In this document: piece after piece, positions 35,296-42,856 of the stretch
Layout: every line of letters starts with the position of its first letter
Numbering within the stretch: the first letter of the stretch is position 1
Notes under the pieces: model-generated
Told to the model about the DNA's origin: nothing
What the model saw: only the letters and a program-made list of their open reading frames with translations
Databases searched by the model: none
Translations under genes and position numbers: made by a program
Assembly (NCBI GenBank): GCA_964372215.1
Contig: CAYJQC010000021.1
Span: 1 to 64,000, forward strand
Direction: 5' to 3'
Length of the DNA stretch: 64,000 nt
Source: DAIMFL01 sp964372215
GTDB taxonomy: Bacteria > Pseudomonadota > Alphaproteobacteria > Dongiales > Dongiaceae

Positions 35296-36119
35296 AACGG
35301 CTGTTGCTGGTTGCGTTCGTGCTGACCCTGCTGCCGAGCAGCGCGTGGGCGTTGCTCGATCTCGGCGGCAAGTTCGTGCAGGGCGGCCTGGTGACCGGCC
35401 GGGCCGAGCCCGGCGCCACCGTGACCCTCGACGGCAACCCGGTGCCGGTGCGCTCCGACGGCCGCTTCCTGGTCGGCTTCGGCCGCGACCAGGGGCCGGC
35501 GGCCGAGCTCGCCGTCAGCCATCCCGATGGCCATGTCGACCGCGTCGCGCTGCAGATCGAACAGCGCGACTACGAGATCCAGCGCATCGACGACCTGCCC
35601 GACCAGATGGTGACGCCGGACCAGGCGGTGCTCGCGCGCATCGCCCGCGACAAGGCGCAGGTCGAGGTGGCGCGCGCCATCGACAGCGCCGATCCGCTGT
35701 TCGACGAGGGCTTCATCTGGCCGGCGCTCGGGCCGGTGAGCGGTGTCTATGGCAGCCAGCGGATCCTGAACGGCGAGCCGCGCCAGCCGCATTTCGGCGT
35801 CGACATCGCCGCACCCGAGGGCACCCCGGTTGCCGCCGCCGCGTCGGGCATCGTGACCCTGGCGGCCGATCTGTACTTTACCGGCAACACCGTCATCGTC
35901 GATCACGGCTACGGCGTCAGCACCACCTATTCGCATCTGAAGAAGATCAAGGTCGCCGTCGGCGACAGGGTGGACCAGGGCGGACAGATCGGCGAGGTCG
36001 GCAAGACCGGCCGGGCCACCGGCGCCCATCTCGACTGGCGGCTCAACCTGTTCGACGTGCGGCTCGATCCGGCCCTGGTGGTCGGGCCGATGCCGGCACC
36101 GGAGCCGGCGAAGGAATAG
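35292..36119 (+). CDS. Secreted M23-family peptidase
   Basis: 275 residues with a signal peptide (MKRLLLVAFVLTLLPSSAWA) and an N-terminal beta domain. The C-terminal LytM/M23 domain has HFGVDIAAPEGTPV (first zinc ligands His and Asp), DHGYGVSTTYSHLKKI and GATGAHLDWRL-like (GRATGAHLDWRLNL). It is a peptidoglycan endopeptidase or LytM regulator in the periplasm. The GTG start overlaps the xseA stop (GTGA), so translation is coupled. It converges with lpxK 9 bp away. Confidence 0.9.
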   Translation: MKRLLLVAFVLTLLPSSAWALLDLGGKFVQGGLVTGRAEPGATVTLDGNPVPVRSDGRFLVGFGRDQGPAAELAVSHPDGHVDRVALQIEQRDYEIQRIDDLPDQMVTPDQAVLARIARDKAQVEVARAIDSADPLFDEGFIWPALGPVSGVYGSQRILNGEPRQPHFGVDIAAPEGTPVAAAASGIVTLAADLYFTGNTVIVDHGYGVSTTYSHLKKIKVAVGDRVDQGGQIGEVGKTGRATGAHLDWRLNLFDVRLDPALVVGPMPAPEPAKE

Positions 36120-36127
36120 GCGGTCCG

Positions 36128-37096
36128 TCAACCCAGCCGGTCGAGCAGCCGGTCGAGTTCGTCGACCCGATCGAACTCGAGGGTCACCCGCAGCACGCCG
36201 ACCTTGGCGCGCGCCGCCGCCGGCAGGCGCGCCGCGTCCTTCGCCGTGGTCGCCGGCAGCGCGCCGCGCTTCGCCGCCTCCGCCAGCAGCGCGTCGATCT
36301 CCGATGCGCGATAGGGATGGTGGTCGGGAAACGGGTTGCGCGAGATCACCTTGGCGCCGATCTCCTCCAGACTGTCGAAGAACTTGGCCGGACGGCCGAT
36401 CCCGGCGAAGGCCAGGGTGCGCTGGCCGCCGAGCGCCGCGGCGTCGCCCGGGTCCGGCACCAGCCGCGCGCGCAACAGCGGCAGCTGCCGCGGAATCCGC
36501 GCGGCGATGCCGGTGCGGTCGTTGCCGATCAGCACCACGCCTTGCGCGCGGGCGAGGCCGCCGGCGGCGCTCTCGCGCAGCGGTCCGGCCGGCAGCAGCC
36601 GGCCGTTGCCGAGGCCCTGGCCGGCGTCGATCACCAAGAGCGACAGGTCCTTGGCGAGGCTCGGGTTCTGGAAGCCGTCGTCGAGCACGACGATGTCGGC
36701 GCCGGCGGCCTTGGCGGCCCTGGCGCCGGCGACCCGGTCGCGCGCCACCCAGGTCGGCGCCGCGGCGGCGAGCAGCAGGGCCTCGTCCCCGACATCCCCG
36801 GCGCCGTGCTGCGCCAGCTCGACCCGGACCGGGCCGCGCAGCGTGCCCTTGTAGCCACGGGTGACGATGTGGGGGCGACGGCCGAGCGCGATCAGGCGCT
36901 CGACGACCGCGATCGCCGTCGGCGTCTTGCCGGCGCCGCCGACCGTGAGCGCGCCGACGCAGACCACCGGCACCCCGGCGCGGGTCGGGCGCACCAGCGC
37001 GCGGCGCAGCCAGGCGGCCAGGCCATAGAGCTGCCCGAGCGGCGCCAGCAGCAGCGCGCGGATGCCACGCCGCTCCCAGAACTCAGGGGCGCGCAC
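36128..37096 (-). CDS. lpxK: Tetraacyldisaccharide 4'-kinase
   Basis: Phosphorylates the 4' position of the lipid A disaccharide at the inner membrane. 322 residues. The modified P-loop GALTVGGAGKTPTAIAVVER is at about 48-67, followed by VTRGYKGTLRGPV, GDEALLLAAAAPTWVARDR, VVLDDGFQNPSLAKDL and PFPDHHPYRASEI. The P-loop reads GGAGKT where many homologues have GGTGKT. It is last in the operon msbA, DUF374 acyltransferase, waaA, lpxK, and its start overlaps the waaA end by 14 bp. Confidence 0.94.
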   Translation of the reverse strand: MRAPEFWERRGIRALLLAPLGQLYGLAAWLRRALVRPTRAGVPVVCVGALTVGGAGKTPTAIAVVERLIALGRRPHIVTRGYKGTLRGPVRVELAQHGAGDVGDEALLLAAAAPTWVARDRVAGARAAKAAGADIVVLDDGFQNPSLAKDLSLLVIDAGQGLGNGRLLPAGPLRESAAGGLARAQGVVLIGNDRTGIAARIPRQLPLLRARLVPDPGDAAALGGQRTLAFAGIGRPAKFFDSLEEIGAKVISRNPFPDHHPYRASEIDALLAEAAKRGALPATTAKDAARLPAAARAKVGVLRVTLEFDRVDELDRLLDRLG

Positions 37097-38378
37097 CCGA
37101 CGCCTCCATCAGCCCGGCGCGTTCCAGCAGCGGATGCAGCGCGTGCATCACCGCGTCGAGCACATGCGCCTCGGTGCGCGCGACCCGCGCGGCGTCCAGG
37201 GTCATGGCGCAGCGCCCGACCTCGTCGGCCAGCAGGAAGCCGACGGCGTCGGCCAGCTCGTCGGCATTGGCGACCCGCCGGAGCGCGCCGGCCCCGGCCA
37301 GCCGGTCGCAGATCTCGGCGAAGTTGAAACTGTGCGGCCCGCACAGGATCGCCGCGGACAGTTGCGCCGGCTCCAGCGGGTTGTGGCCGCCATGGGGCAC
37401 CAGCGAGCCGCCGATGAAGGCGATCGGCGCCACCCGGTAGAACAGCCCGAGCTCGCCGATGCCGTCGGCGATGTAGATATCGGTCCGCGCCGTCAGCGTG
37501 CCGCCGGCGGCGCGGCGGGCGACGGCGAATCCGCGCCGCTCCAGCAGCGCCGCGACCTCGGGCCCGCGGTCGGGATGGCGCGGCACCACGATGGTGAGCA
37601 GGCCGGGAAAGCGTGTCCTGAGCCGCCCATGGGCGGTGGCGACGATGATCTCCTCGCCGGGATGGGTGCTGGCGGCGAGCCACAGCGGCCGGCCGGCGAC
37701 CGCGCGGCGCCGCGCGGCCCGGGCGGCCGGCGCCGCCCGCGGCGGCGGCGCCCCGGGTTTCAGGGTTCCGGCGTAGCGCGCGCGCCCGGCACCGCGCGCG
37801 CGAAAGCGCGAGGCCTGGGTCTCGTCCTGGGCCAGCACCACCTCGAAGGCAGCAAGCAGCGGCGCCACATGGGCCTTCATCAGGCTCCAGCGCTTGAACG
37901 ACTGCTCCGACATGCGGCCGTTGACCAGGGCCATCGGCACGCCGCGCGAAGCGGTCTCGGCGATCAGGTTGGGCCACAGCTCGGATTCCACCCAGATCGC
38001 CGCGTCGGGCCGCCAGTGATCGAGGAAGCGCCGCACCCAGGCGCGGCGGTCGACCGGAACATACTGGTGGATCACGCCCTTCGGCAGCCGGACCTCGAGC
38101 AGCCGGCCCGAGGTCAGGGTCCCGGTGGTGACCATGAGCGCGAGGCCGGGGTGGTCGCGCCGCAGCCGGTCGATCAGCGGCAGCAGGGACAGGGCCTCGC
38201 CCAGGCTCGCCGCATGCAGCCAGGCCAGCGGGCCGTCGGGCCGCGGCCGCGAGGCATGGCCGAGGCGCTCGTCGAGCCGCGCCGGATCCTCCTTGCCGCG
38301 CCGGGCGCGGCGCCGCAGATAGATCCTGAGCGCCGGCTCGGCGAGATCGGTCACCAGTCGATAGAGGCTGCGGCTCAC
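37083..38378 (-). CDS. waaA: Kdo transferase
   Basis: Transfers 3-deoxy-D-manno-octulosonate to lipid IVA. 431 residues: an N-terminal membrane-associated segment, LAWLHAASLGEALSLLPLID with the catalytic-side Glu, TTGTLTSGRLLEVRLPKGV, ESELWPNLIAETASRGVPMA, GSLVPHGGHNPLEPAQL and CGPHSFNFAEICDRL, all GT30 family blocks. The start is GTG at 38378, whose last bases overlap the acyltransferase stop (GTGA). The number of Kdo residues added cannot be predicted. Confidence 0.95.
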   Translation of the reverse strand: MSRSLYRLVTDLAEPALRIYLRRRARRGKEDPARLDERLGHASRPRPDGPLAWLHAASLGEALSLLPLIDRLRRDHPGLALMVTTGTLTSGRLLEVRLPKGVIHQYVPVDRRAWVRRFLDHWRPDAAIWVESELWPNLIAETASRGVPMALVNGRMSEQSFKRWSLMKAHVAPLLAAFEVVLAQDETQASRFRARGAGRARYAGTLKPGAPPPRAAPAARAARRRAVAGRPLWLAASTHPGEEIIVATAHGRLRTRFPGLLTIVVPRHPDRGPEVAALLERRGFAVARRAAGGTLTARTDIYIADGIGELGLFYRVAPIAFIGGSLVPHGGHNPLEPAQLSAAILCGPHSFNFAEICDRLAGAGALRRVANADELADAVGFLLADEVGRCAMTLDAARVARTEAHVLDAVMHALHPLLERAGLMEASGARP

Positions 38379-39133
38379 GGCAGTGCAACGCCCTTTGCCC
38401 GGCGCCGCCGGGTGCCCTCGGGCAGGCCCTGGGCCGGGATCGGCGCCGGCGTCAGCGGGGCATGGCCGGTCAGCCGGTCGGCCTCGGCGGAGACCGCGTT
38501 GAGCGCATCCTCGAGCCGCTGGCGCAGCGCCTCGGTCGCGCCGCGGTCGTCGCTCGCCGGCGCCGGGATCGGGTCGCCGACCACGAACACGCCGCGGCCG
38601 AACGGCAGTGCCACCAGGAACCGGTCCCAGGACTCGAGGACGATCCGGCGGGTGGTCGAGCAGGCGACCGGCACCAGCGGCTTGCCGGCGATCCGCGCGA
38701 TCTCCACCGCGCCCGGCGCGGCGCGCATGCGCGGCCCGCGCGGGCCGTCCGGGGCGATCCCGACGATGGTGCCGGAGGCGAGGGCGTTGACGCAGTCGCG
38801 CGCCGCCGTTGCGCCGTCGCGGTTCGACGATCCCGTGATCGCGCGGATCCCGAAGCGCGCCACGGCACGGGCGATGAAGCGGCCGTCGCGATGGCCGGAG
38901 ATCAGCATGGCGAAGCGGCCGCCGGGGCGCTGCGCCTTCGGCATCATCAGCAGGCGGCCATGCCAGAAGCACACCACGCCGGTCTCGCCGGCCGCGATGA
39001 TGCGATCGCCGACCTCGACATTGACCCAGTCCCAGCGGTTGGTGGCGTGCACCAGCCGGATATAGCCCGCCGCCAGCCAGGCCAGGACCGCCTGGCCGGT
39101 CGCGCTCGCGAGCAGCCGCTTGCCGAGCTTCAT
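38375..39133 (-). CDS. DUF374 lysophospholipid/lipid A acyltransferase-like protein
   Basis: 252 residues. It begins with one hydrophobic helix and has VVCFWHGRLLMMPKAQRPGG, GHRDGRFIARAVARFGI, SSNRDGATAARDCV and GIAPDGPRGPRMRAAPGAVE, the DUF374 blocks of the acyltransferase superfamily (an H-x4-D equivalent is the His of WHGR and later Asp). The gene is embedded between msbA and waaA, so acylation of lipid A or a related envelope lipid is likely but unproven. Confidence 0.87.
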   Translation of the reverse strand: MKLGKRLLASATGQAVLAWLAAGYIRLVHATNRWDWVNVEVGDRIIAAGETGVVCFWHGRLLMMPKAQRPGGRFAMLISGHRDGRFIARAVARFGIRAITGSSNRDGATAARDCVNALASGTIVGIAPDGPRGPRMRAAPGAVEIARIAGKPLVPVACSTTRRIVLESWDRFLVALPFGRGVFVVGDPIPAPASDDRGATEALRQRLEDALNAVSAEADRLTGHAPLTPAPIPAQGLPEGTRRRRAKGVALP

Positions 39134-39144
39134 CGCGGCGCCAT

Positions 39145-41004
39145 CTAGCGCATCGCCTGGGCGCGGCGCGGCGCGTCCGCATCCTCGGCGGCGAACTGCA
39201 GCGCGTAGAGCCGGGCATAGGCGCCGTTGCGCGCCAGCAGCTCGGCATGGGTCCCGGATTCGACGGCGTGGCCGCGGTCGAGCACGTAGATGCGGTCGGC
39301 GCCGACCACCGTCGACAGCCGGTGGGCGATGACCAGCGTGGTGCGTCCCTTGGTCAGCCGCTGGATCGCCGCCTGGACCTGCCGCTCGGACTCGCTGTCG
39401 AGCGACGAGGTCGCCTCGTCGAGCAGCAAGATCGGCGCATCGCGCAGCATGGCGCGGGCGATGGTGACGCGCTGGCGCTGGCCGCCGGACAGCTTGACGC
39501 CGCGCGGCCCGACCGGCGTATCGTAGCCCTGGGGCAGCGCGGCGATGAACCCGTCGGCGTCGGCCGCCGCGGCCGCTTCGATCATCTCGGCCTCGCTCGC
39601 CGACGGCCGGCCATAGAGGATATTGGCGCGCACGGTGTCGTCGAACAGCATGCTCTCCTGGCTGACCAGGGCAAGCGCGGCGCGCAGCGACTCGATGGTC
39701 ACCTCGCGCACGTCCTGGCCGTCGATCGTGACGTGGCCCGCGGTGGCGTCGAAGAAGCGCGGAATGAGGTTCAGCACCGTCGATTTGCCGGCGCCCGACG
39801 CACCGACCAGCGCCACGGTGGCGCCGGCCGGAACCGTGAGGTCGAGGCGGTTGAGGGCCGGCACCGCGTGCTCGCCGGCGCCGTAGCTGAACGAGACGTT
39901 GCGCAAGGCGACGGCGCCGCCGCGGACCTCGAGTGCCCGCGCCTCCGGCCGATCGACGATCGCCGGGCCGGTGTCGAGCAGGGCGAAGACGCGCTCGGCC
40001 GCGGCCAGCCCTTCCTGCAGGTTGGCGTTGAGATTGGCCAGCCGCTTCAGCGGGTCGTAGGCCAGCAGCAGCGCGGTGATGAACGAGAAGAAGGCGCCCG
40101 GCGTCTTGCCGCCTTCCATGACCTGGTGCCCGCCATAGAGCATGACGGCGACGATGGCGAGGCCGCCCAGGGTCTCGAAGATCGGATGCACCGCGGCGCG
40201 CACCCGGGCCGCCTTGGTCAGCAGGCCGAACAGCCGTTCGATCGCGGCGCCGGCCCGCGCGCTCTCATGGGCCTCCATGCCGTAGGCCTTGACCTGGCGC
40301 GCGCCCTGGAATGCCTCGTCGAGCAGCTCGGTGAACGCGCCGGCCTGGGCCTGGCTCGACTTGGAGACCTTGCGCATGCGCCGGCCGATCTGGGCGATGG
40401 CGAAGGCGGCGGGCGGCAGCACCACGAAGGAGACGCAGGCCAGCAGCCAGTCCTGATAGAACATCACGCCGACCAGGAAGATCAGGGTCAGCGAATCCTT
40501 GCCCAGGCTGGTGAGCGTGCCGGAGACCGCATTGCGCAGCAGGGTGGTGTCGTTGACGAAGCGCGAGATGAGCTGGCCCGGCGCGTGGTCGTGGAAGAAT
40601 GCCAGGTCGGAGCGCATCAGGTGCTCGAACAGCCGGCGCTGCAGGTCGGCGACGATGCGCTGTCCGACATGGTTCATGGCGACCGCCTGGCCGTAGCCGG
40701 CCACGCCCTTCACCACGAAGATGGCGAGCACGGTGAAGGCAACGGTGAGGAGCGTGCTTCCCGACTGCTCGGCGAACACCTGGTCGAGGATCGGCTCCAT
40801 CTGCTTGGCGAGCGCGGCGGTCGACGCCGCCACCACCGCCATGCAGCCGAGCGCCAGGGCGATGCGCCGGGCCTGGGGCCGCACATGGTGCCTCAGCAGC
40901 CGGCCGGCGAGCACGCGGGTGCGCGCCTCGCCCAGCCGCGGCTTCGCCGGTCCGGACGCCGCGGCGGGGCCAGTGGAGGAGGGTCTGCGACGGGAATCGG
41001 CCAT
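39145..41004 (-). CDS. msbA: Lipid A export ABC transporter
   Basis: 619 residues: a Pro/Ser-rich N-terminus, six transmembrane helices with the MsbA-like ERIVADLQRRLFEHLMRSDL-type loop (here QRIVADLQRRLFEHLMRSDL), then a C-terminal ATPase. Walker A is LVGASGAGKSTVLNLI, signature LSGGQRQRVTIARAML and Walker B ILLLDEATSSLDSES, followed by the His switch IAHRLST. It flips lipid A-core across the inner membrane. The ATG at 41004 was chosen. The frame stays open further upstream, but that sequence has no family similarity. It heads the LPS operon. Confidence 0.93.
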   Translation of the reverse strand: MADSRRRPSSTGPAAASGPAKPRLGEARTRVLAGRLLRHHVRPQARRIALALGCMAVVAASTAALAKQMEPILDQVFAEQSGSTLLTVAFTVLAIFVVKGVAGYGQAVAMNHVGQRIVADLQRRLFEHLMRSDLAFFHDHAPGQLISRFVNDTTLLRNAVSGTLTSLGKDSLTLIFLVGVMFYQDWLLACVSFVVLPPAAFAIAQIGRRMRKVSKSSQAQAGAFTELLDEAFQGARQVKAYGMEAHESARAGAAIERLFGLLTKAARVRAAVHPIFETLGGLAIVAVMLYGGHQVMEGGKTPGAFFSFITALLLAYDPLKRLANLNANLQEGLAAAERVFALLDTGPAIVDRPEARALEVRGGAVALRNVSFSYGAGEHAVPALNRLDLTVPAGATVALVGASGAGKSTVLNLIPRFFDATAGHVTIDGQDVREVTIESLRAALALVSQESMLFDDTVRANILYGRPSASEAEMIEAAAAADADGFIAALPQGYDTPVGPRGVKLSGGQRQRVTIARAMLRDAPILLLDEATSSLDSESERQVQAAIQRLTKGRTTLVIAHRLSTVVGADRIYVLDRGHAVESGTHAELLARNGAYARLYALQFAAEDADAPRRAQAMR

Positions 41005-41208
41005 ATCGGCCGGGACCTTAGCACAGCGCCTCGGGCGACGGCAGGTTCGGCGGTGGCAAGTCGGTGGCCGCGCCGCCGCTCGGGGCAATGGCGGCGGGTT
41101 CGCCAGGGGCCGCTCGGCCGAGCGGCGCCAGCAAGACAGGGGTGCTCTGGTGTTGTGGAGCCGCGGCGCGGTGTCGGTCAGCGGCGGCTTGTCGCAAATC
41201 CCGGGCAC

Positions 41209-41343
41209 GTGGATCATCTTGATGTCCTGGCAAGTTTCGCGCAGCGGTATCGCGATCGCGACCTCACGGCTTTGCAGCGTGTACTTATGGAGCGTTCCTT
41301 GAAACGAAAGCGAAAGGATCGACTCGCGAGACTTCAGGAATGA
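41209..41343 (+). CDS. Candidate 44-residue basic helical protein upstream of lipid kinase
   Basis: From GTG 41209 the frame reads VDHLDVLASFAQRYRDRDLT, ALQRVLMERS and a strongly basic end LKRKRKDRLARLQE. The TGA overlaps the ATG of the lipid kinase gene (ATGA), a coupling typical of real genes in this window. Codon use is more AT-rich than the neighbours. It lacks a clear ribosome-binding site. It may be a small gene or the tail of a lost one. The rest of the 41005-41339 gap holds nothing else recognised. Confidence 0.35.
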   Translation: MDHLDVLASFAQRYRDRDLTALQRVLMERSLKRKRKDRLARLQE

Positions 41344-42314
41344 GCAATCCCCACGGGAACTCAGACCGGGCGGGCAACGTCGCGGCAGAAGCGGCCGGCG
41401 CCCTGGACCGGGTTGCGCCGCGTCACGCCGTCGTCATCTTCAACCCGACCGCCGGCTGGCGCCGCCGGCGCCGGCTGGACGCGATTCTCGCCCTGCTGCG
41501 CGCCGCCGGGCTCGACTGCGCGGTGGCGCACACCGGGGCGCCGGGCGATGCCGAGCGCCTGGCGCGCGACGCCGCCGAGGCGCCGGCGCCGCCCGATCTG
41601 GTGATCGCCGCCGGCGGCGACGGCACCATCAACGAGGTCGCGAACGGTCTCGCCGCCGCGGCTGCGCCACCGCCGCCGCTCGCCATCCTGCCGCTCGGCA
41701 CAGCCAACGTGCTGGCCGCCGAGATCGGCCTCGAGATCGCGCCGCCGGCGATCGCCGCGGCGATCCTGGCCGGCCGCATCATGGCCTTGCCGCTCGGCCG
41801 GGTGGTCGCCGGGGCGGGGGCCGGGCGCTGCTTCCTGCTGATGGCGGGTGCCGGGTTCGACGCCCATGTGGTCGAAGCCGTGCGACCGGCGACCAAGCGC
41901 CTGCTCGGCAAGGGCGCCTATGTGCTGGAGTCCGGCCGGCAGATGTTCCGCTTCGGCTTTCCGCGCTACCGCGTGACCGTCGACGGGGTCGAACACGATG
42001 CCGCCTCGGTGATCGTCGCCCGCGGCCGGCTCTATGGCGGGCGCCATCTCGCGGCGCCGGCGGCGCGGCTCGACGCCGATGAGTTCCAGATCTGCCTGTT
42101 CGAGGACGGCGGCCGGCTGGCGGTGCTGCGCTACGGCATCGCCCTGCTGCTGGGCCGCCTGCCGAAGGCAGCCGGCTATCGCATGGTTCCCGGCCGGCGC
42201 ATCCGCATCGCCGGCCCGGACGGCGACCCGGTCCAGGCCGATGGCGACATCATCGCCCGCCTGCCGCTCACCGTCGAGCTCGCCCCCCGGCGCCTGCAGC
42301 TCATCGTTCCCTGA
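41340..42314 (+). CDS. Diacylglycerol kinase-family lipid kinase
   Basis: 324 residues of the YegS/DagK catalytic fold. AVVIFNPTAGWRRRRRLDAI is the N-terminal phosphate-binding loop, LVIAAGGDGTINEVANGLAA the ATP motif, LPLGTANVLAAEIGL the third block and MAGAGFDAHVVEAV the fourth. The C-terminal beta domain has LPAARLDADEF-like (AAPAARLDADEFQICLF). It phosphorylates a lipid such as diacylglycerol or a sphingoid base. Which one is not evident. The gene stands divergent from the msbA operon. Confidence 0.9.
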   Translation: MSNPHGNSDRAGNVAAEAAGALDRVAPRHAVVIFNPTAGWRRRRRLDAILALLRAAGLDCAVAHTGAPGDAERLARDAAEAPAPPDLVIAAGGDGTINEVANGLAAAAAPPPPLAILPLGTANVLAAEIGLEIAPPAIAAAILAGRIMALPLGRVVAGAGAGRCFLLMAGAGFDAHVVEAVRPATKRLLGKGAYVLESGRQMFRFGFPRYRVTVDGVEHDAASVIVARGRLYGGRHLAAPAARLDADEFQICLFEDGGRLAVLRYGIALLLGRLPKAAGYRMVPGRRIRIAGPDGDPVQADGDIIARLPLTVELAPRRLQLIVP

Positions 42315-42505
42315 AGAGACCGCTTTCGCGAGGCGAGCGGGGCGCCGGGCATTGCCACAACGCGCCCACCGCCGTCGCCGATAAGTCCGGTCCTTGCCAC
42401 TGCCGCACCACACGCGCGCGCCGATGTTATGGGGGCGACGCGCGGCCCTTGGAGCACCCGCGTCGGACGACGCAACGGCGCTCCGCAATGGAAAGGACAT
42501 CGACG

Positions 42506-42763
42506 ATGAAAAAGACAATCGCGGCCTTGTCGGCCATCGCCATGCTCGGCTGCGCCGGAACGGCGCTGGCGGACGAAATCACCGGGACGGTCGTGGCGGC
42601 CGATCCCGCCACGAGGATGATCCAGCTCGACGACGGCGCCATCTACAGCGTGAGCGAGGCCGTCGCCTTCGACGCGCTGCAGCCGGGCGTCGTGGTCATG
42701 GTGTCGTACGAGGAGATGAACGGCGAGAACGTGATCACCGAGGTGGTGCCGGCGCCGCAATAG
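42506..42763 (+). CDS. DUF1344 secreted small protein
   Basis: 85 residues. Signal peptide MKKTIAALSAIAMLGCAGTA with probable cleavage after ALA, then a single small beta domain: EITGTVVAADPATRMIQLDD, GAIYSVSEAVAFDALQPGVV and MVSYEEMNGENVITEV. This is the DUF1344 pattern, found as single-domain periplasmic proteins in Rhizobiales and relatives. The function is unknown. The ATG at 42506 lies behind AAAGGACA. The stretch between the lipid kinase stop and this gene (42315-42505) has no other feature. Confidence 0.82.
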   Translation: MKKTIAALSAIAMLGCAGTALADEITGTVVAADPATRMIQLDDGAIYSVSEAVAFDALQPGVVVMVSYEEMNGENVITEVVPAPQ

Positions 42764-42856
42764 CCGCTCCGCGGCCGGCGGCCGGTTGCTCGCGCCGGGA
42801 AATGCCGGCCGCCGCTCGTCCGCTACCTGCCGGCGCCCGCTACGTGCCGGCGCCCG

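Noticed and set aside
39247..41343. A reading frame of nearly 700 codons on the plus strand opposite msbA
   Set aside because: It lies antisense to a well-supported msbA and has the Arg/His/Gly composition of a GC-rich shadow frame. Only its last 44 codons, beyond msbA, were kept as a weak candidate.
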